NCBI RefSeq assembly: GCF_046237625.1
Contig: NZ_CP143545.1
Coordinates: forward strand, 1-64,000
DNA length: 64,000 nucleotides
Direction of reading: 5' to 3'
DNA from: Paraperibacillus esterisolvens
Lineage (GTDB): Bacteria > Bacillota > Bacilli > Bacillales > DSM-1321
Shown: positions 21,714-33,688 of the stretch, in pieces
How positions within the stretch are numbered: the first letter of the stretch is position 1
Layout of the letters: the number at the start of each line of letters is the position of its first letter
Notes under the pieces: generated by a model
Told to the model about the DNA's origin: nothing
What the model saw: the letters and a program-made list of their open reading frames with translations, nothing else
Databases searched by the model: none
Program-made: the position numbers and the translations under genes

Positions 21714-22384
21714 GCTTTAACCCGAAGCTTTTTTGTCTGTTCCATAAAGGATGCGACTCTCTCAATGATTGGTTCAATGGACGCTTCACTCGAAACCAGA
21801 TCGTAATCATTGATATTTAGGCGGAGGACAGGACAGGCATTAAAATGATTGATCCAGTCTTCATATCTCGCGTGCATTTCCTGCCAATATTCAATCGGGG
21901 TCTGCTGTTCCATCGGACGGCCCCGTATTTTGATACGTTCAAGGATATCGTCAAGTGAGCCTTCAATGTAGATAAGGAGGTCTGGGTGCGGGAAATAAGG
22001 GGTAAGCACCATTGCTTCAAACAGGCTTGTATAGGTTTCATAATCGACCTTGCTCATCGTCCCTTTTTCATAATGCATCTTTGCAAAGATGCCGGTATCC
22101 TCATAAATGGATCTATCCTGGATGAATCCGCCGCCATATTCAAACATTCTTTTCTGTTCCTTAAAGCGTTCAGCAAGGAAGTAGATCTGCAGGTGGAAGC
22201 TCCATCTTTCAAAATCATGATAAAATTTATCGAGATAAGGATTGGTATCGACCTTTTCGAATGATGTCCGAAAATTAAGGGCATTGGCAAGGGCGTTAGT
22301 CATGGTGGATTTACCTACCCCGACCGTCCCTGCAATTGTGATGACCGCGTTATGCGGAATATCATATTTTTTTCGTAGGTTCAT
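21710..22384 (-). CDS. dck: Deoxyadenosine/deoxycytidine kinase
   Basis: The enzyme phosphorylates dA and dC in salvage. The 224 residues carry the P-loop GTVGVGKST (19-27), the ERS/DRS-type motif in IQDRSIYEDTGIFA, and the lid segment IKIRGRPMEQQTP. The start is ATG at 22384, eight bases after AAAGGAG; an upstream extension of the same frame overlaps dgk and has no ribosome site. The gene overlaps the end of dgk by 23 bases, so translation is coupled in a two-gene salvage operon. Confidence 0.93.
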   Translation of the reverse strand: MNLRKKYDIPHNAVITIAGTVGVGKSTMTNALANALNFRTSFEKVDTNPYLDKFYHDFERWSFHLQIYFLAERFKEQKRMFEYGGGFIQDRSIYEDTGIFAKMHYEKGTMSKVDYETYTSLFEAMVLTPYFPHPDLLIYIEGSLDDILERIKIRGRPMEQQTPIEYWQEMHARYEDWINHFNACPVLRLNINDYDLVSSEASIEPIIERVASFMEQTKKLRVKA

Positions 22385-23021
22385 TAATATAAACTCCTTT
22401 TCGAAGTTCCTTTTCAATTTTGGAAAGGATATAATCATAATCAGCTTTATTATTGATGAAATCGAGTTCGTCCCCGTTAAAACGGAGTACCGGGATTTCC
22501 GGGTGCAGTTCTTCAAACTGACTCATGAATTTTTCGTAATCAAGAGAAAGCTGTTTGAGATATAATGGGCTGATGTTTTTCTCGATGTCACGGCCTCTTT
22601 TATCAATTCGTGAAAGCAGGGTGTCGAGGCTGGCATTTAGATATATAATCATGTTTGGGACAGGCATGTCGGATGTTAAAATATTATAAATGCCGAGGTA
22701 CTTGTCATATTGTTTATCTTTCAAAGTACGCTTGGCGAAGATCAGGTTCTTAAAAATGTGGTAATCAGCTGCTACAGGCTTCTCCTGGCTTAAAAAATCT
22801 TTTTCGATATCCTCAAGCTGTTTATAGCGATTGCATAGGAAAAACATTTCTGTCTGGAAGCTCCACTCTTCGATATTTTCGTAGAACTTACCGAGAAATG
22901 GATTCTCATCGACTATTTCTTTCAGGAGCTCAAACTGGAGATTTTCTGAAATGATTTTCGCCAGAGATGTTTTACCCACACCAATAGGGCCTTCAACCGT
23001 GATGAATGGTGTGTTGTTCAT
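22362..23021 (-). CDS. dgk: Deoxyguanosine kinase
   Basis: The enzyme phosphorylates dG (and dI) in purine deoxynucleoside salvage. The 219 residues have the P-loop GPIGVGKTS (11-19), WSFQTEMFFLCNRY, ADYHIFKNLIFA in place of the DRS motif, as in Bacillus Dgk, and RIDKRGRDIEK as the lid. The ATG at 23021 follows GGAGGGG. It is the first gene of the dgk-dck operon on the minus strand, between tRNA-Ser and tadA. The assignment of Dgk versus Dck rests on resemblance to the B. subtilis pair and its order. Confidence 0.92.
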   Translation of the reverse strand: MNNTPFITVEGPIGVGKTSLAKIISENLQFELLKEIVDENPFLGKFYENIEEWSFQTEMFFLCNRYKQLEDIEKDFLSQEKPVAADYHIFKNLIFAKRTLKDKQYDKYLGIYNILTSDMPVPNMIIYLNASLDTLLSRIDKRGRDIEKNISPLYLKQLSLDYEKFMSQFEELHPEIPVLRFNGDELDFINNKADYDYILSKIEKELRKGVYINEPTKKI

Positions 23022-23217
23022 GAAACGTATCCCCTCCAAAAATGATAAGACAAATATGTTGTCTATATATGTAAAAACATGTAACAAAGGATATTTTAAC
23101 ACAGCCATGAGTTAAAAGGAGAAGTTTATTTATGGAATTGAACACCTTCTGCAACACAGAAATTGTTTTATATAGTGTGTGTGCCTGCACCTGCTTTTAT
23201 CATAAAGGAGAAGATGT

Positions 23218-23742
23218 ATGATACTCGAAGATGAAAGGTTCATGATGCTTGCAATGGAAGAGGCGAAAAAAGCCGAAGCACTGGGAGAGGTTCCGATCGG
23301 GGCTGTACTTGTGCACAGGGGTGAAGTGATCGCCTCCGCCCACAACCTAAGGGAGACAGATCAAAGTGCCACAGCACATGCAGAGCTCTTGGCGATTGAT
23401 TCAGCCTGCCGGCGTCTCGGCACCTGGAGGCTGGAGGAAACGACCCTGTACGTGACGCTAGAGCCCTGCCCTATGTGTGCAGGCGCGATTCTTCTCGCGA
23501 GGGTGGAACGGGTTGTGTACGGGGCACATGATCCCAAGGCAGGCTGTGCGGGCACGCTTATGAATCTTCTTGAGGATGATCGATTCAATCATCAATCGGA
23601 GGTATCGGCCGGTGTCATGGCTCATGAGTGCGGGGAAATGCTGACCCGCTTCTTTAAGGAGCTGAGAAGAAAGAAGAAGGAAGAGAAGATGAAGCGGGAG
23701 CATGGCGTGCAAACTGATGACACAGGAATTAACAATTCCTAG
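23218..23742 (+). CDS. tadA: tRNA-specific adenosine deaminase
   Basis: TadA converts A34 to inosine in tRNA-Arg(ACG). The 174 residues contain the zinc-dependent deaminase signature: His54-Ala-Glu56 in TAHAELLAI and Cys84 and Cys87 in EPCPMCAGA. The basic C-terminal tail (RRKKKEEKMK) is typical for Bacilli. The ATG follows AAAGGAG. The SRP RNA gene and dnaX follow, as in B. subtilis. The yaaH and yaaI genes that sit between dgk and tadA in B. subtilis are absent. Confidence 0.95.
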   Translation: MILEDERFMMLAMEEAKKAEALGEVPIGAVLVHRGEVIASAHNLRETDQSATAHAELLAIDSACRRLGTWRLEETTLYVTLEPCPMCAGAILLARVERVVYGAHDPKAGCAGTLMNLLEDDRFNHQSEVSAGVMAHECGEMLTRFFKELRRKKKEEKMKREHGVQTDDTGINNS

Positions 23743-23745
23743 ACG

Positions 23746-23774
23746 TTGATTTTTTATCATAAAAGAGGTATACT
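23746..23774 (+). promoter_or_regulatory. SRP RNA promoter
   Basis: -35 TTGATT (23746-23751), 17-bp spacer, -10 TATACT (23769-23774), immediately downstream of the tadA stop and about 45 bases before the mature RNA. Confidence 0.75.
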
Positions 23775-23819
23775 TAGTAATGTGCTTAACAGTAAGCACC
23801 CAATATTATGTTATCAAAT

Positions 23820-24090
23820 TTGCCGTGCTAGGCGGGGAGGTAGCGGTGCCCTGTACTCGCAATCCGCTCCAGCGAGGCTGAATTCCTTTTCACGGTTAAT
23901 ATACTGCAGGGTCTGCCTTAAGTAAGTGGTGTTGATGTCTGGGTCCTGCGCAATGAGAATCCATGAACCATGTCAGGTCCGGAAGGAAGCAGCATTAAGT
24001 GGAATCTCTCATGTGCCGCAGGGCTGCCTGGGCTGAGCTAACTGCTTAAGTAACGCTTGTGGTTGTTAATCAACAAAAGGTGCACGGCGT
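23820..24090 (+). ncRNA. scr: Signal recognition particle RNA, large Bacillus type
   Basis: The RNA includes an Alu domain start (TGCCGTGCTAGGCGGGGAGG) and the S-domain hairpin with ATGTCAGGTCCGGAAGGAAGCAGC, the Ffh-binding loop. Its 3' strand ends AAGGTGCACGGC, complementary to the 5' end. The length is about 270 nt as in B. subtilis. The RNA forms the scaffold of the signal recognition particle that targets proteins to the membrane. Exact ends are by homology. Confidence 0.95.
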
Positions 24091-24104
24091 TATTACATAC
24101 AAAC

Positions 24105-24142
24105 CAAAACTCATTCCGGCAGGCACGGGATGAGTTTTTTTA
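24105..24142 (+). terminator. Terminator after SRP RNA
   Basis: AAACTCATtCCG pairs with CGGgATGAGTTT and is followed by a T run. Confidence 0.88.
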
Positions 24143-24221
24143 CTATGTGTCCTTCTATCATTTTTTTGAATAACGCATTTACGCTATAATAAGATTATGA
24201 TCGCTAAAAGGGGAGTTTAAC

Positions 24222-25901
24222 GTGGGATATCAAGCATTATACAGAGTTTGGAGGCCGCAGTCCTTCTTAGATGTAGTTGGCCAGGGTCATGTGACCAAAA
24301 CCCTGCAGAATGCACTCCTGCAGGACAAAATCTCCCATGCCTACCTTTTTTCCGGCCCGAGGGGCACAGGAAAAACAAGTGCAGCCAAAATTCTGGCCAA
24401 AGCAGTGAACTGTGAAAATGGACCTTCTGCCGAACCGTGCAATGAATGTTCTGCATGCACGGGGATTACAGACGGCTCCATACCAGATGTTATTGAAATC
24501 GATGCCGCTTCAAATAACGGAGTGGAAGAAATACGCGATATCCGCGACAAGGTAAAATACGCTCCGAATGCAGTTAAGTATAAAGTGTATATAGTGGATG
24601 AAGTCCATATGCTTTCCATAGGGGCGTTCAACGCGCTACTTAAGACCCTTGAAGAGCCCCCGCGGCACGTCATTTTCATCCTGGCCACAACCGAGCCCCA
24701 TAAGATCCCCCTCACCATCATCTCACGCTGTCAGCGCTTTGACTTTAAGAGAATCGGAACAAGGGACATTGTGGGGCGGATGAGACAGATTGCCGACAGT
24801 TCAGGGGTAAGCTGCAGTGACCAGGCCATGGATATCATTGCCCGCGCAGCTGAAGGCGGGATGCGTGATGCGCTCAGTCTCCTTGACCAGGCGATATCCT
24901 TCAGTGAGGACCAGGTGACAGAGGAGGATGCCCTGACAGTTACCGGAGCGGTTTCCCAGTCATTTCTGACAAAGCTTGCGTATTCCATCCATGAAAAGGA
25001 TGTGGCAAAGGCGCTTGATATCCTGGAGCAGCTGCTGTCACTCGGGAAAGATCCTTCCCGTTTTATTGAGGACATGATCTTTTACTACCGGGATATGCTT
25101 CTTTATAAGACCGCACCTGGCCTGTCCGAGGCACTTGAACGGGTCTGGGTCGATGATGACTTTAAGCAGCTTGCCGATCAGATCCAGCCGGATGATTTAT
25201 ACGGCATGATTGAAAGCTTCAATGCTACACAGCAGGAAATCAAATGGACCAATCACCCGCGGGTTTTCATAGAAGTGGCGCTTGTTAAGCTCTGCCACAG
25301 GGAAAGTACAGGAAGTGCTCCCTCAGAGGACTATCAGGAGCTGGTGCAAAAAATCAGCCTGCTGGAAAATCAGATTAGTGAACTGAAAGAAAAAGGGATA
25401 GCCGTTTCCGGCATGCAGGCAGCTGCCAAGCCGAAGCCTCAAAGGACGGGCAAAAAACAATTCAAGGCTCCTGCCGGAAGAATCAATGCAATCCTGAAGG
25501 AAGCTACAAAACAGGATCTCAATACGGTAAAAGGCCAATGGGGAGAGATGCTGGAACAGCTTGTCAAGCAGCAGATGAAATCTTCGGTCGCACTATTGAA
25601 TGATGCTGAACCAGTAGCTGCCTCAACGGATGCTTTTGTGGTAAAATTTAAGTATGATATCCATTGCCAGATGGCGATGGAAAATGCCAGGTTCCTCGAT
25701 GCAGTGGGCGGCATTATCCTGCAGACCACAGGGAGAAAGCTTTCCATGATTGGAGTTCCTGAGGACCAATGGGGTAAAATCAGGGAAGAGTATCTTGCCT
25801 CACAATCCACTGATAAGGTGGAAACCAAAGATGTGGAAGATCCCCTCATCGCAGAGGCGAGAAGGCTTGTTGGGGACGAACTGCTAGAAATCAAAGAATA
25901 A
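24222..25901 (+). CDS. dnaX: DNA polymerase III gamma/tau subunit
   Basis: DnaX is the clamp-loader ATPase and organiser of the replisome. The 559 residues have the P-loop GPRGTGKTS (about 45-53), a four-cysteine zinc module (Cys64 region, CNECSAC), Walker B with DEVHML, and sensor SRC in IISRCQRF. A long C-terminal tau-like region contacts helicase and polymerase. The start is GTG at 24222 after AAAGGGGAG. An A6 run at 25452 is out of phase for a programmed frameshift, so one product is expected. It begins the dnaX-yaaK-recR-yaaL operon. Confidence 0.97.
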   Translation: MGYQALYRVWRPQSFLDVVGQGHVTKTLQNALLQDKISHAYLFSGPRGTGKTSAAKILAKAVNCENGPSAEPCNECSACTGITDGSIPDVIEIDAASNNGVEEIRDIRDKVKYAPNAVKYKVYIVDEVHMLSIGAFNALLKTLEEPPRHVIFILATTEPHKIPLTIISRCQRFDFKRIGTRDIVGRMRQIADSSGVSCSDQAMDIIARAAEGGMRDALSLLDQAISFSEDQVTEEDALTVTGAVSQSFLTKLAYSIHEKDVAKALDILEQLLSLGKDPSRFIEDMIFYYRDMLLYKTAPGLSEALERVWVDDDFKQLADQIQPDDLYGMIESFNATQQEIKWTNHPRVFIEVALVKLCHRESTGSAPSEDYQELVQKISLLENQISELKEKGIAVSGMQAAAKPKPQRTGKKQFKAPAGRINAILKEATKQDLNTVKGQWGEMLEQLVKQQMKSSVALLNDAEPVAASTDAFVVKFKYDIHCQMAMENARFLDAVGGIILQTTGRKLSMIGVPEDQWGKIREEYLASQSTDKVETKDVEDPLIAEARRLVGDELLEIKE

Positions 25902-25915
25902 TGGAGGTTAGGAAT

Positions 25916-26239
25916 ATGATGCGTGGCGGCGGAAATATGCAAAACATGATGAAACAAATGCAAAAGATGCAAAAGAAGATGGAAGAAGCCCAGGCGAACC
26001 TTGGTGAAGAGAAAATTGAAGGTTCTGCCGGCGGCGGAATGGTAACAGTTGTTGTATCTGGCCATAAAGAAATAATTGAGGTGAACATCAAACCAGAGGT
26101 TGTCGATCCCGATGATATTGAAATGCTGCAGGATTTAGTACTGGCAGCTACAAATGACGCCCTTAAAAAGGCCGATCAGCTGACTAATCAGACTATGGGG
26201 CAATTCACAAAAGGATTAAATCTGCCTGGAATGTTCTAG
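25916..26239 (+). CDS. yaaK: YbaB/EbfC family nucleoid-associated protein
   Basis: This small DNA-binding protein is conserved between dnaX and recR across bacteria. Its 107 residues begin with a Met/Gln-rich helix (MKQMQKMQKKMEEAQ) followed by the family core AGGGMVTVVVSGHKEIIEVNI. It ends TMGQFTKGLNLPGMF. The ATG at 25916 lies eight bases after GGAGG. It is spaced 14 bases from dnaX and 11 from recR, so it is one operon. By family knowledge it forms dimers and binds DNA with little sequence preference. Confidence 0.93.
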   Translation: MMRGGGNMQNMMKQMQKMQKKMEEAQANLGEEKIEGSAGGGMVTVVVSGHKEIIEVNIKPEVVDPDDIEMLQDLVLAATNDALKKADQLTNQTMGQFTKGLNLPGMF

Positions 26240-26250
26240 GAGGTTTTTCT

Positions 26251-26847
26251 ATGCATTATCCGGAACCTATATCCAAATTGATAGACAGCTTCATGAAACT
26301 GCCGGGCATCGGTCCAAAAACCGCCGCCCGGCTTGCTTTCTTTGTTTTGAATATGAAAGAAGATACTGTCCTTGATTTTGCCAAAGCGCTTGTGAATGCA
26401 AAACGGAACCTGTCCTATTGCTCGGTGTGCGGTCATATAACTGATCAGGATCCCTGCTATATATGCGAAGACCAGCGGAGGGACCGGAGTATCGTATGTG
26501 TGGTACAGGATCCCAAGGATGTAATCGCCATGGAAAAGATGAGGGAATATAACGGCCTTTATCATGTGCTCCACGGAAGCATTTCACCTATGGATGGGAT
26601 AGGACCGGAAGATATAAATATTCCGGACCTGCTTAAAAGGCTGCAGGATGAGACGATAAAAGAAGTAATCCTGGCAACCAATCCCAATATAGAAGGCGAA
26701 GCAACTGCTATGTATATATCCAGGCTCCTTAAGCCGTCAGGCATCCGGATTACAAGGATTGCCCACGGGCTGCCAGTCGGAGGCGACCTTGAGTATGCGG
26801 ACGAAGTGACCCTTTCCAAAGCAATTGAAGGCCGCCGTGAGGTTTAA
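26251..26847 (+). CDS. recR: Recombination protein RecR
   Basis: RecR works with RecF and RecO to load RecA at gaps. The 198 residues have an N-terminal helix-hairpin-helix region (LPGIGPKTAARLAF), a zinc finger with cysteines in CSVCGHITDQDPCYIC, a TOPRIM domain (VVQDPKDVIAMEK, EVILATNPNIEGEATAMYI) and the C-terminal IAHGLPVGGDLEYADEVTL Walker-like segment. The ATG follows AGGAGG, 11 bases after yaaK. Confidence 0.98.
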   Translation: MHYPEPISKLIDSFMKLPGIGPKTAARLAFFVLNMKEDTVLDFAKALVNAKRNLSYCSVCGHITDQDPCYICEDQRRDRSIVCVVQDPKDVIAMEKMREYNGLYHVLHGSISPMDGIGPEDINIPDLLKRLQDETIKEVILATNPNIEGEATAMYISRLLKPSGIRITRIAHGLPVGGDLEYADEVTLSKAIEGRREV

Positions 26848-26873
26848 AACTTAAAACTGCATGGAGGTATGTC

Positions 26874-27092
26874 ATGTTCTTTCGGCGTAAAGGATGGCTT
26901 CGAAAGGAATACGATCAGCGGCTCATCAATCAGCTTGAGGAATTGAAGAGAAGCTGGCTGAACCAAAAAGCACTGCTGGAGAAAAGTGTGGATCCGTCGC
27001 ATGATATTATCTGCAGCGTAAAACTGGCGGAAGCAAAGTATTTCTATTTATTTAAAGAAGCAAAAAAGAGAAATGTAAAAGTAAGACCATAA
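26874..27092 (+). CDS. yaaL: YaaL family protein (DUF2508), function unknown
   Basis: A 72-residue, strongly basic protein (RRKGWLRKEYDQRL at the N terminus, KKRNVKVRP at the end) with a predicted coiled helix. It lies between recR and bofA, the conserved position of yaaL in Bacillus. The ATG follows TGGAGG. No catalytic motif is visible. A long hairpin separates it from bofA. Confidence 0.85.
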   Translation: MFFRRKGWLRKEYDQRLINQLEELKRSWLNQKALLEKSVDPSHDIICSVKLAEAKYFYLFKEAKKRNVKVRP

Positions 27093-27101
27093 GCAGGTTC
27101 T

Positions 27102-27163
27102 AAAACCTCTCCTGGCGGTCATATGCTGTTTAGTACAAGCAGTATACCGTCAGGGAGGTTTTT
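27102..27163 (+). promoter_or_regulatory. Long hairpin covering the bofA ribosome site
   Basis: Arms from 27102 (AAAACCTC, then CCTG, CGGT and ATA blocks) and to 27161 (the complementary blocks in reverse order, ending GAGGTTTTT) form an imperfect stem of more than 20 bp around an AT-rich loop. It ends in T5 like a terminator and contains the bofA Shine-Dalgarno GGGAGG. It could end yaaL transcription and also mask the bofA ribosome site on readthrough mRNA. Confidence 0.6.
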
Positions 27164-27166
27164 ATA

Positions 27167-27430
27167 ATGGAACCAATTGCGTTCATAGCGGTAATCGGGA
27201 GTCTGATCGTGCTTCTGCTTTTAGTAGGTACACCCCTTAAACCGCTGAGATGGGCTGGCCAGGGAGCCATCAGGCTTGTCATTGGTGCGCTTTTTCTTTT
27301 TTTCTTAAATGCGATGGGGAACGCGGTCGGGCTTCATGTACCGATTAATCTAGCGACATCTTCGATTGCCGGTTTTCTCGGCATACCCGGGGTCGCAGCA
27401 ATGGCAGCCCTGCAGTACTGGATTTTATAG
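27167..27430 (+). CDS. bofA: Pro-sigma-K processing inhibitor BofA
   Basis: BofA is a small membrane protein in the mother-cell membrane around the forespore; it holds the SpoIVFB protease inactive until the forespore signal releases sigma-K. The 87 residues have two strongly hydrophobic segments (about 6-22 and 35-50) and the family C terminus (GIPGVAAMAALQYWIL). The ATG follows GGGAGG at the usual distance. It is followed by a terminator and the second rRNA operon, as in B. subtilis. Confidence 0.95.
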   Translation: MEPIAFIAVIGSLIVLLLLVGTPLKPLRWAGQGAIRLVIGALFLFFLNAMGNAVGLHVPINLATSSIAGFLGIPGVAAMAALQYWIL

Positions 27431-27442
27431 AACTTTTTTGAA

Positions 27443-27478
27443 TTGAGAGCAGCCAGAGCGCAGCTCTCCTTTTTGTTT
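27443..27478 (+). terminator. Terminator after bofA
   Basis: GAGAGCAGC and GCAGCTCTC pair with one mismatch and are followed by CTTTTTG. Confidence 0.72.
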
Positions 27479-27498
27479 TATTTCATTCAAAAATAATA

Positions 27499-27601
27499 TT
27501 GACTTTCATTAGCAAACTTGATATTATATTATTTGTCGCTGAAAACAAAGCGAATGTAAACAAAAATAGATGTTGACTTTATATTATAGAAATGTTATGA
27601 T
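27499..27601 (+). promoter_or_regulatory. Tandem promoters of the second rRNA operon
   Basis: P1: TTGACT (27499-27504), 17-bp spacer, TATTAT (27522-27527). P2: TTGACT (27573-27578), 17-bp spacer, TATGAT (27596-27601). A boxA-like TGTTCTTTGAAAAC follows at 27623. P1 matches the tRNA-Ser promoter closely. Confidence 0.85.
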
Positions 27602-27719
27602 ATTAAAGTCGCTTATGACGAAATGTTCTTTGAAAACTGAACGAAACAAGACGCCAGTTACTTCTTATTTATAGGAAGTAAACAAAACAAGTTTTAAACT
27701 TTATGAGCTATATCGAACA

Positions 27720-29277
<1,558 letters not shown>

Positions 29278-29347
29278 AAAAAGCGATCTTGTTTCGTTCA
29301 GTTTTGAGGGAGCATTCTCTCAAAAACAGAAAATAAATTAGAAGCGA

Positions 29348-29444
29348 GCAATTCGAGGAAGCGAACGAGCGAACACCGGAGCGTACTTCATGTACGTGAG
29401 GATGTGAACGAGTGAAGTTGACGAAGAAGAGCGAAGTTTATCAT
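29348..29444 (+). repeat. rRNA spacer repeat, copy 3
   Basis: Counterpart of 11866-11962 in operon 2. It differs from copy 1 at only two places seen: G instead of T at 29381 and C instead of T at 29432. These changes bring it closer to the second spacer copy. Confidence 0.7.
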
Positions 29445-29466
29445 TTATTTTCATCATAATGGTAAG

Positions 29467-29543
<77 letters not shown>

Positions 29544-29565
29544 TTTTTTATGTAAAGACCATATT

Positions 29566-29641
29566 GGGGCCTTAGCTCAGCTGGGAGAGCGCCTGCCTTG
29601 CACGCAGGAGGTCAGCGGTTCGATCCCGCTAGGCTCCACCA
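29566..29641 (+). tRNA. trnA: tRNA-Ala (UGC), operon 2 spacer
   Basis: Identical to the tRNA-Ala of operon 1: 76 nt, anticodon TGC, encoded CCA. Confidence 0.97.
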
Positions 29642-29799
29642 TAGTATCATTCGTTCTTTGAAAACTAGATAACAATATAAGGCAAAAATGATTTGCGTCA
29701 TTTTACCGCATCGAGTAATAAACCGAGTTAAGTATGTTTTATTATGGTTCGATGATAAAGCGAAACTTCTCCCGCCTTCAGAGGCTGAGGAGGAGCGAG

Positions 29800-29894
29800 T
29801 TATTCGAGGAAGCGATCGAGTGAACACCGGAGCGTACTTTACGTACGTGAGGATGTGAACGAGTGAGCTGACGAAGAAGAACGAAGCTTATCGT
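29800..29894 (+). repeat. rRNA spacer repeat, copy 4
   Basis: Counterpart of 12318-12412, before the second 23S gene. No difference from that copy was noticed. Confidence 0.7.
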
Positions 29895-29907
29895 CAGCCG
29901 GATTTAT

Positions 29908-32854
<2,947 letters not shown>

Positions 32855-32937
32855 TATCTTGTTTATACTCGAAAACGTAAATTGCAGATCAGCCTTTGTT
32901 ATCTAGTTTTGAAGGAACGAAAGTTACTTCATATCTG

Positions 32938-33054
<117 letters not shown>

Positions 33055-33061
33055 AGATCAA

Positions 33062-33093
33062 AGAAAGACCAGCTTTTTAGCTGGTCTTTTTTG
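33062..33093 (+). terminator. Terminator of rRNA operon 2
   Basis: The same AAAGACCAGCT and AGCTGGTCTTT hairpin with a T run as in operon 1. Similarity between the operons ends just after it (GTATGCCT). Confidence 0.93.
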
Positions 33094-33317
33094 TATGCCT
33101 GAAACCATGAAAACAAAATCCCATCCATGGAAGCTCCTTTTTCTGAAGTGTATAATAGCCCCTCTTTCATTCAGTTTTAGATTAAATTCCTTCGCTCCTG
33201 CCCATCCTTGCCGCACGATTTAAAAATCTTTATGGAAGACATACACAGACAGGATTGCAGGTTCATAGAATAAAACAGAATGGGCCAGTATCCCGGATGG
33301 AAACAATTCGAAAAATT
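33094..33317. other. Gap without a recognised gene upstream of csfB
   Basis: No coding frame with a ribosome site or structured RNA was seen here. In B. subtilis csfB also follows the rRNA operon directly. Confidence 0.6.
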
Positions 33318-33347
33318 GTATACAACAGTGTTTTTTCGGACAGAATA
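33318..33347 (+). promoter_or_regulatory. Sigma-F-type promoter of csfB
   Basis: -35 GTATA (33318-33322), 15-bp spacer, -10 GGACAGAATA (33338-33347). The -10 fits the sigma-F pattern GGnnAnAhTr at every fixed position. The gene is known to be sigma-F-dependent in B. subtilis. Confidence 0.85.
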
Positions 33348-33366
33348 GGGATATGGAGGTGGAGAT

Positions 33367-33567
33367 GTGGAGTCTCAAGCAAAACGTTTAGCAGGGGAAA
33401 CATGTGTGATTTGTGAGCAGAAGAGCCTGAAAGGCATACATCTTTATACGTCTTTTATATGTTTTGAGTGTGAAAGGGATATTACGGCAACTGATACAGC
33501 TGATCCTAAATATACTTTTATCATAGGGCAGCTTAAGAAGGCTGCGAAGCCAGAAATCTTCTCATAA
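33367..33567 (+). CDS. csfB: Anti-sigma factor Gin (CsfB), forespore
   Basis: Gin is a zinc protein made in the early forespore that binds sigma-G (and sigma-E) to keep late genes off until engulfment. The 66 residues have the four zinc cysteines Cys13, Cys16, Cys32 and Cys35 (TCVIC and CFEC) and the conserved KGIHLYTSFICFECER core. The start is GTG at 33367, shortly after GGAGGTGG. The sigma-F promoter just upstream supports the assignment. A hairpin at 33577 ends the unit. xpaC and yaaN, which follow in B. subtilis, are absent. Confidence 0.94.
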   Translation: MESQAKRLAGETCVICEQKSLKGIHLYTSFICFECERDITATDTADPKYTFIIGQLKKAAKPEIFS

Positions 33568-33576
33568 TACCAGGTT

Positions 33577-33611
33577 CTCCCTGCTCAGGTCGGCTGAGCA
33601 GGGAATTTTAA
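33577..33611 (+). terminator. Terminator after csfB
   Basis: CCCTGCTCA and TGAGCAGGG form a perfect stem followed by AATTTTA. Confidence 0.8.
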
Positions 33612-33688
33612 TATTCAGGGGCTGCAGTAACATAGTTTATGAGAACTCTGATAAAATGAGGATACATATTAAAAAGGATGATTATGTT

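Noticed and set aside
25449..25460. Run of six A in dnaX as a possible programmed frameshift
   Set aside because: The AAAAAAC heptamer is in the wrong phase relative to the dnaX frame for a -1 slip, and no downstream stem was evident.
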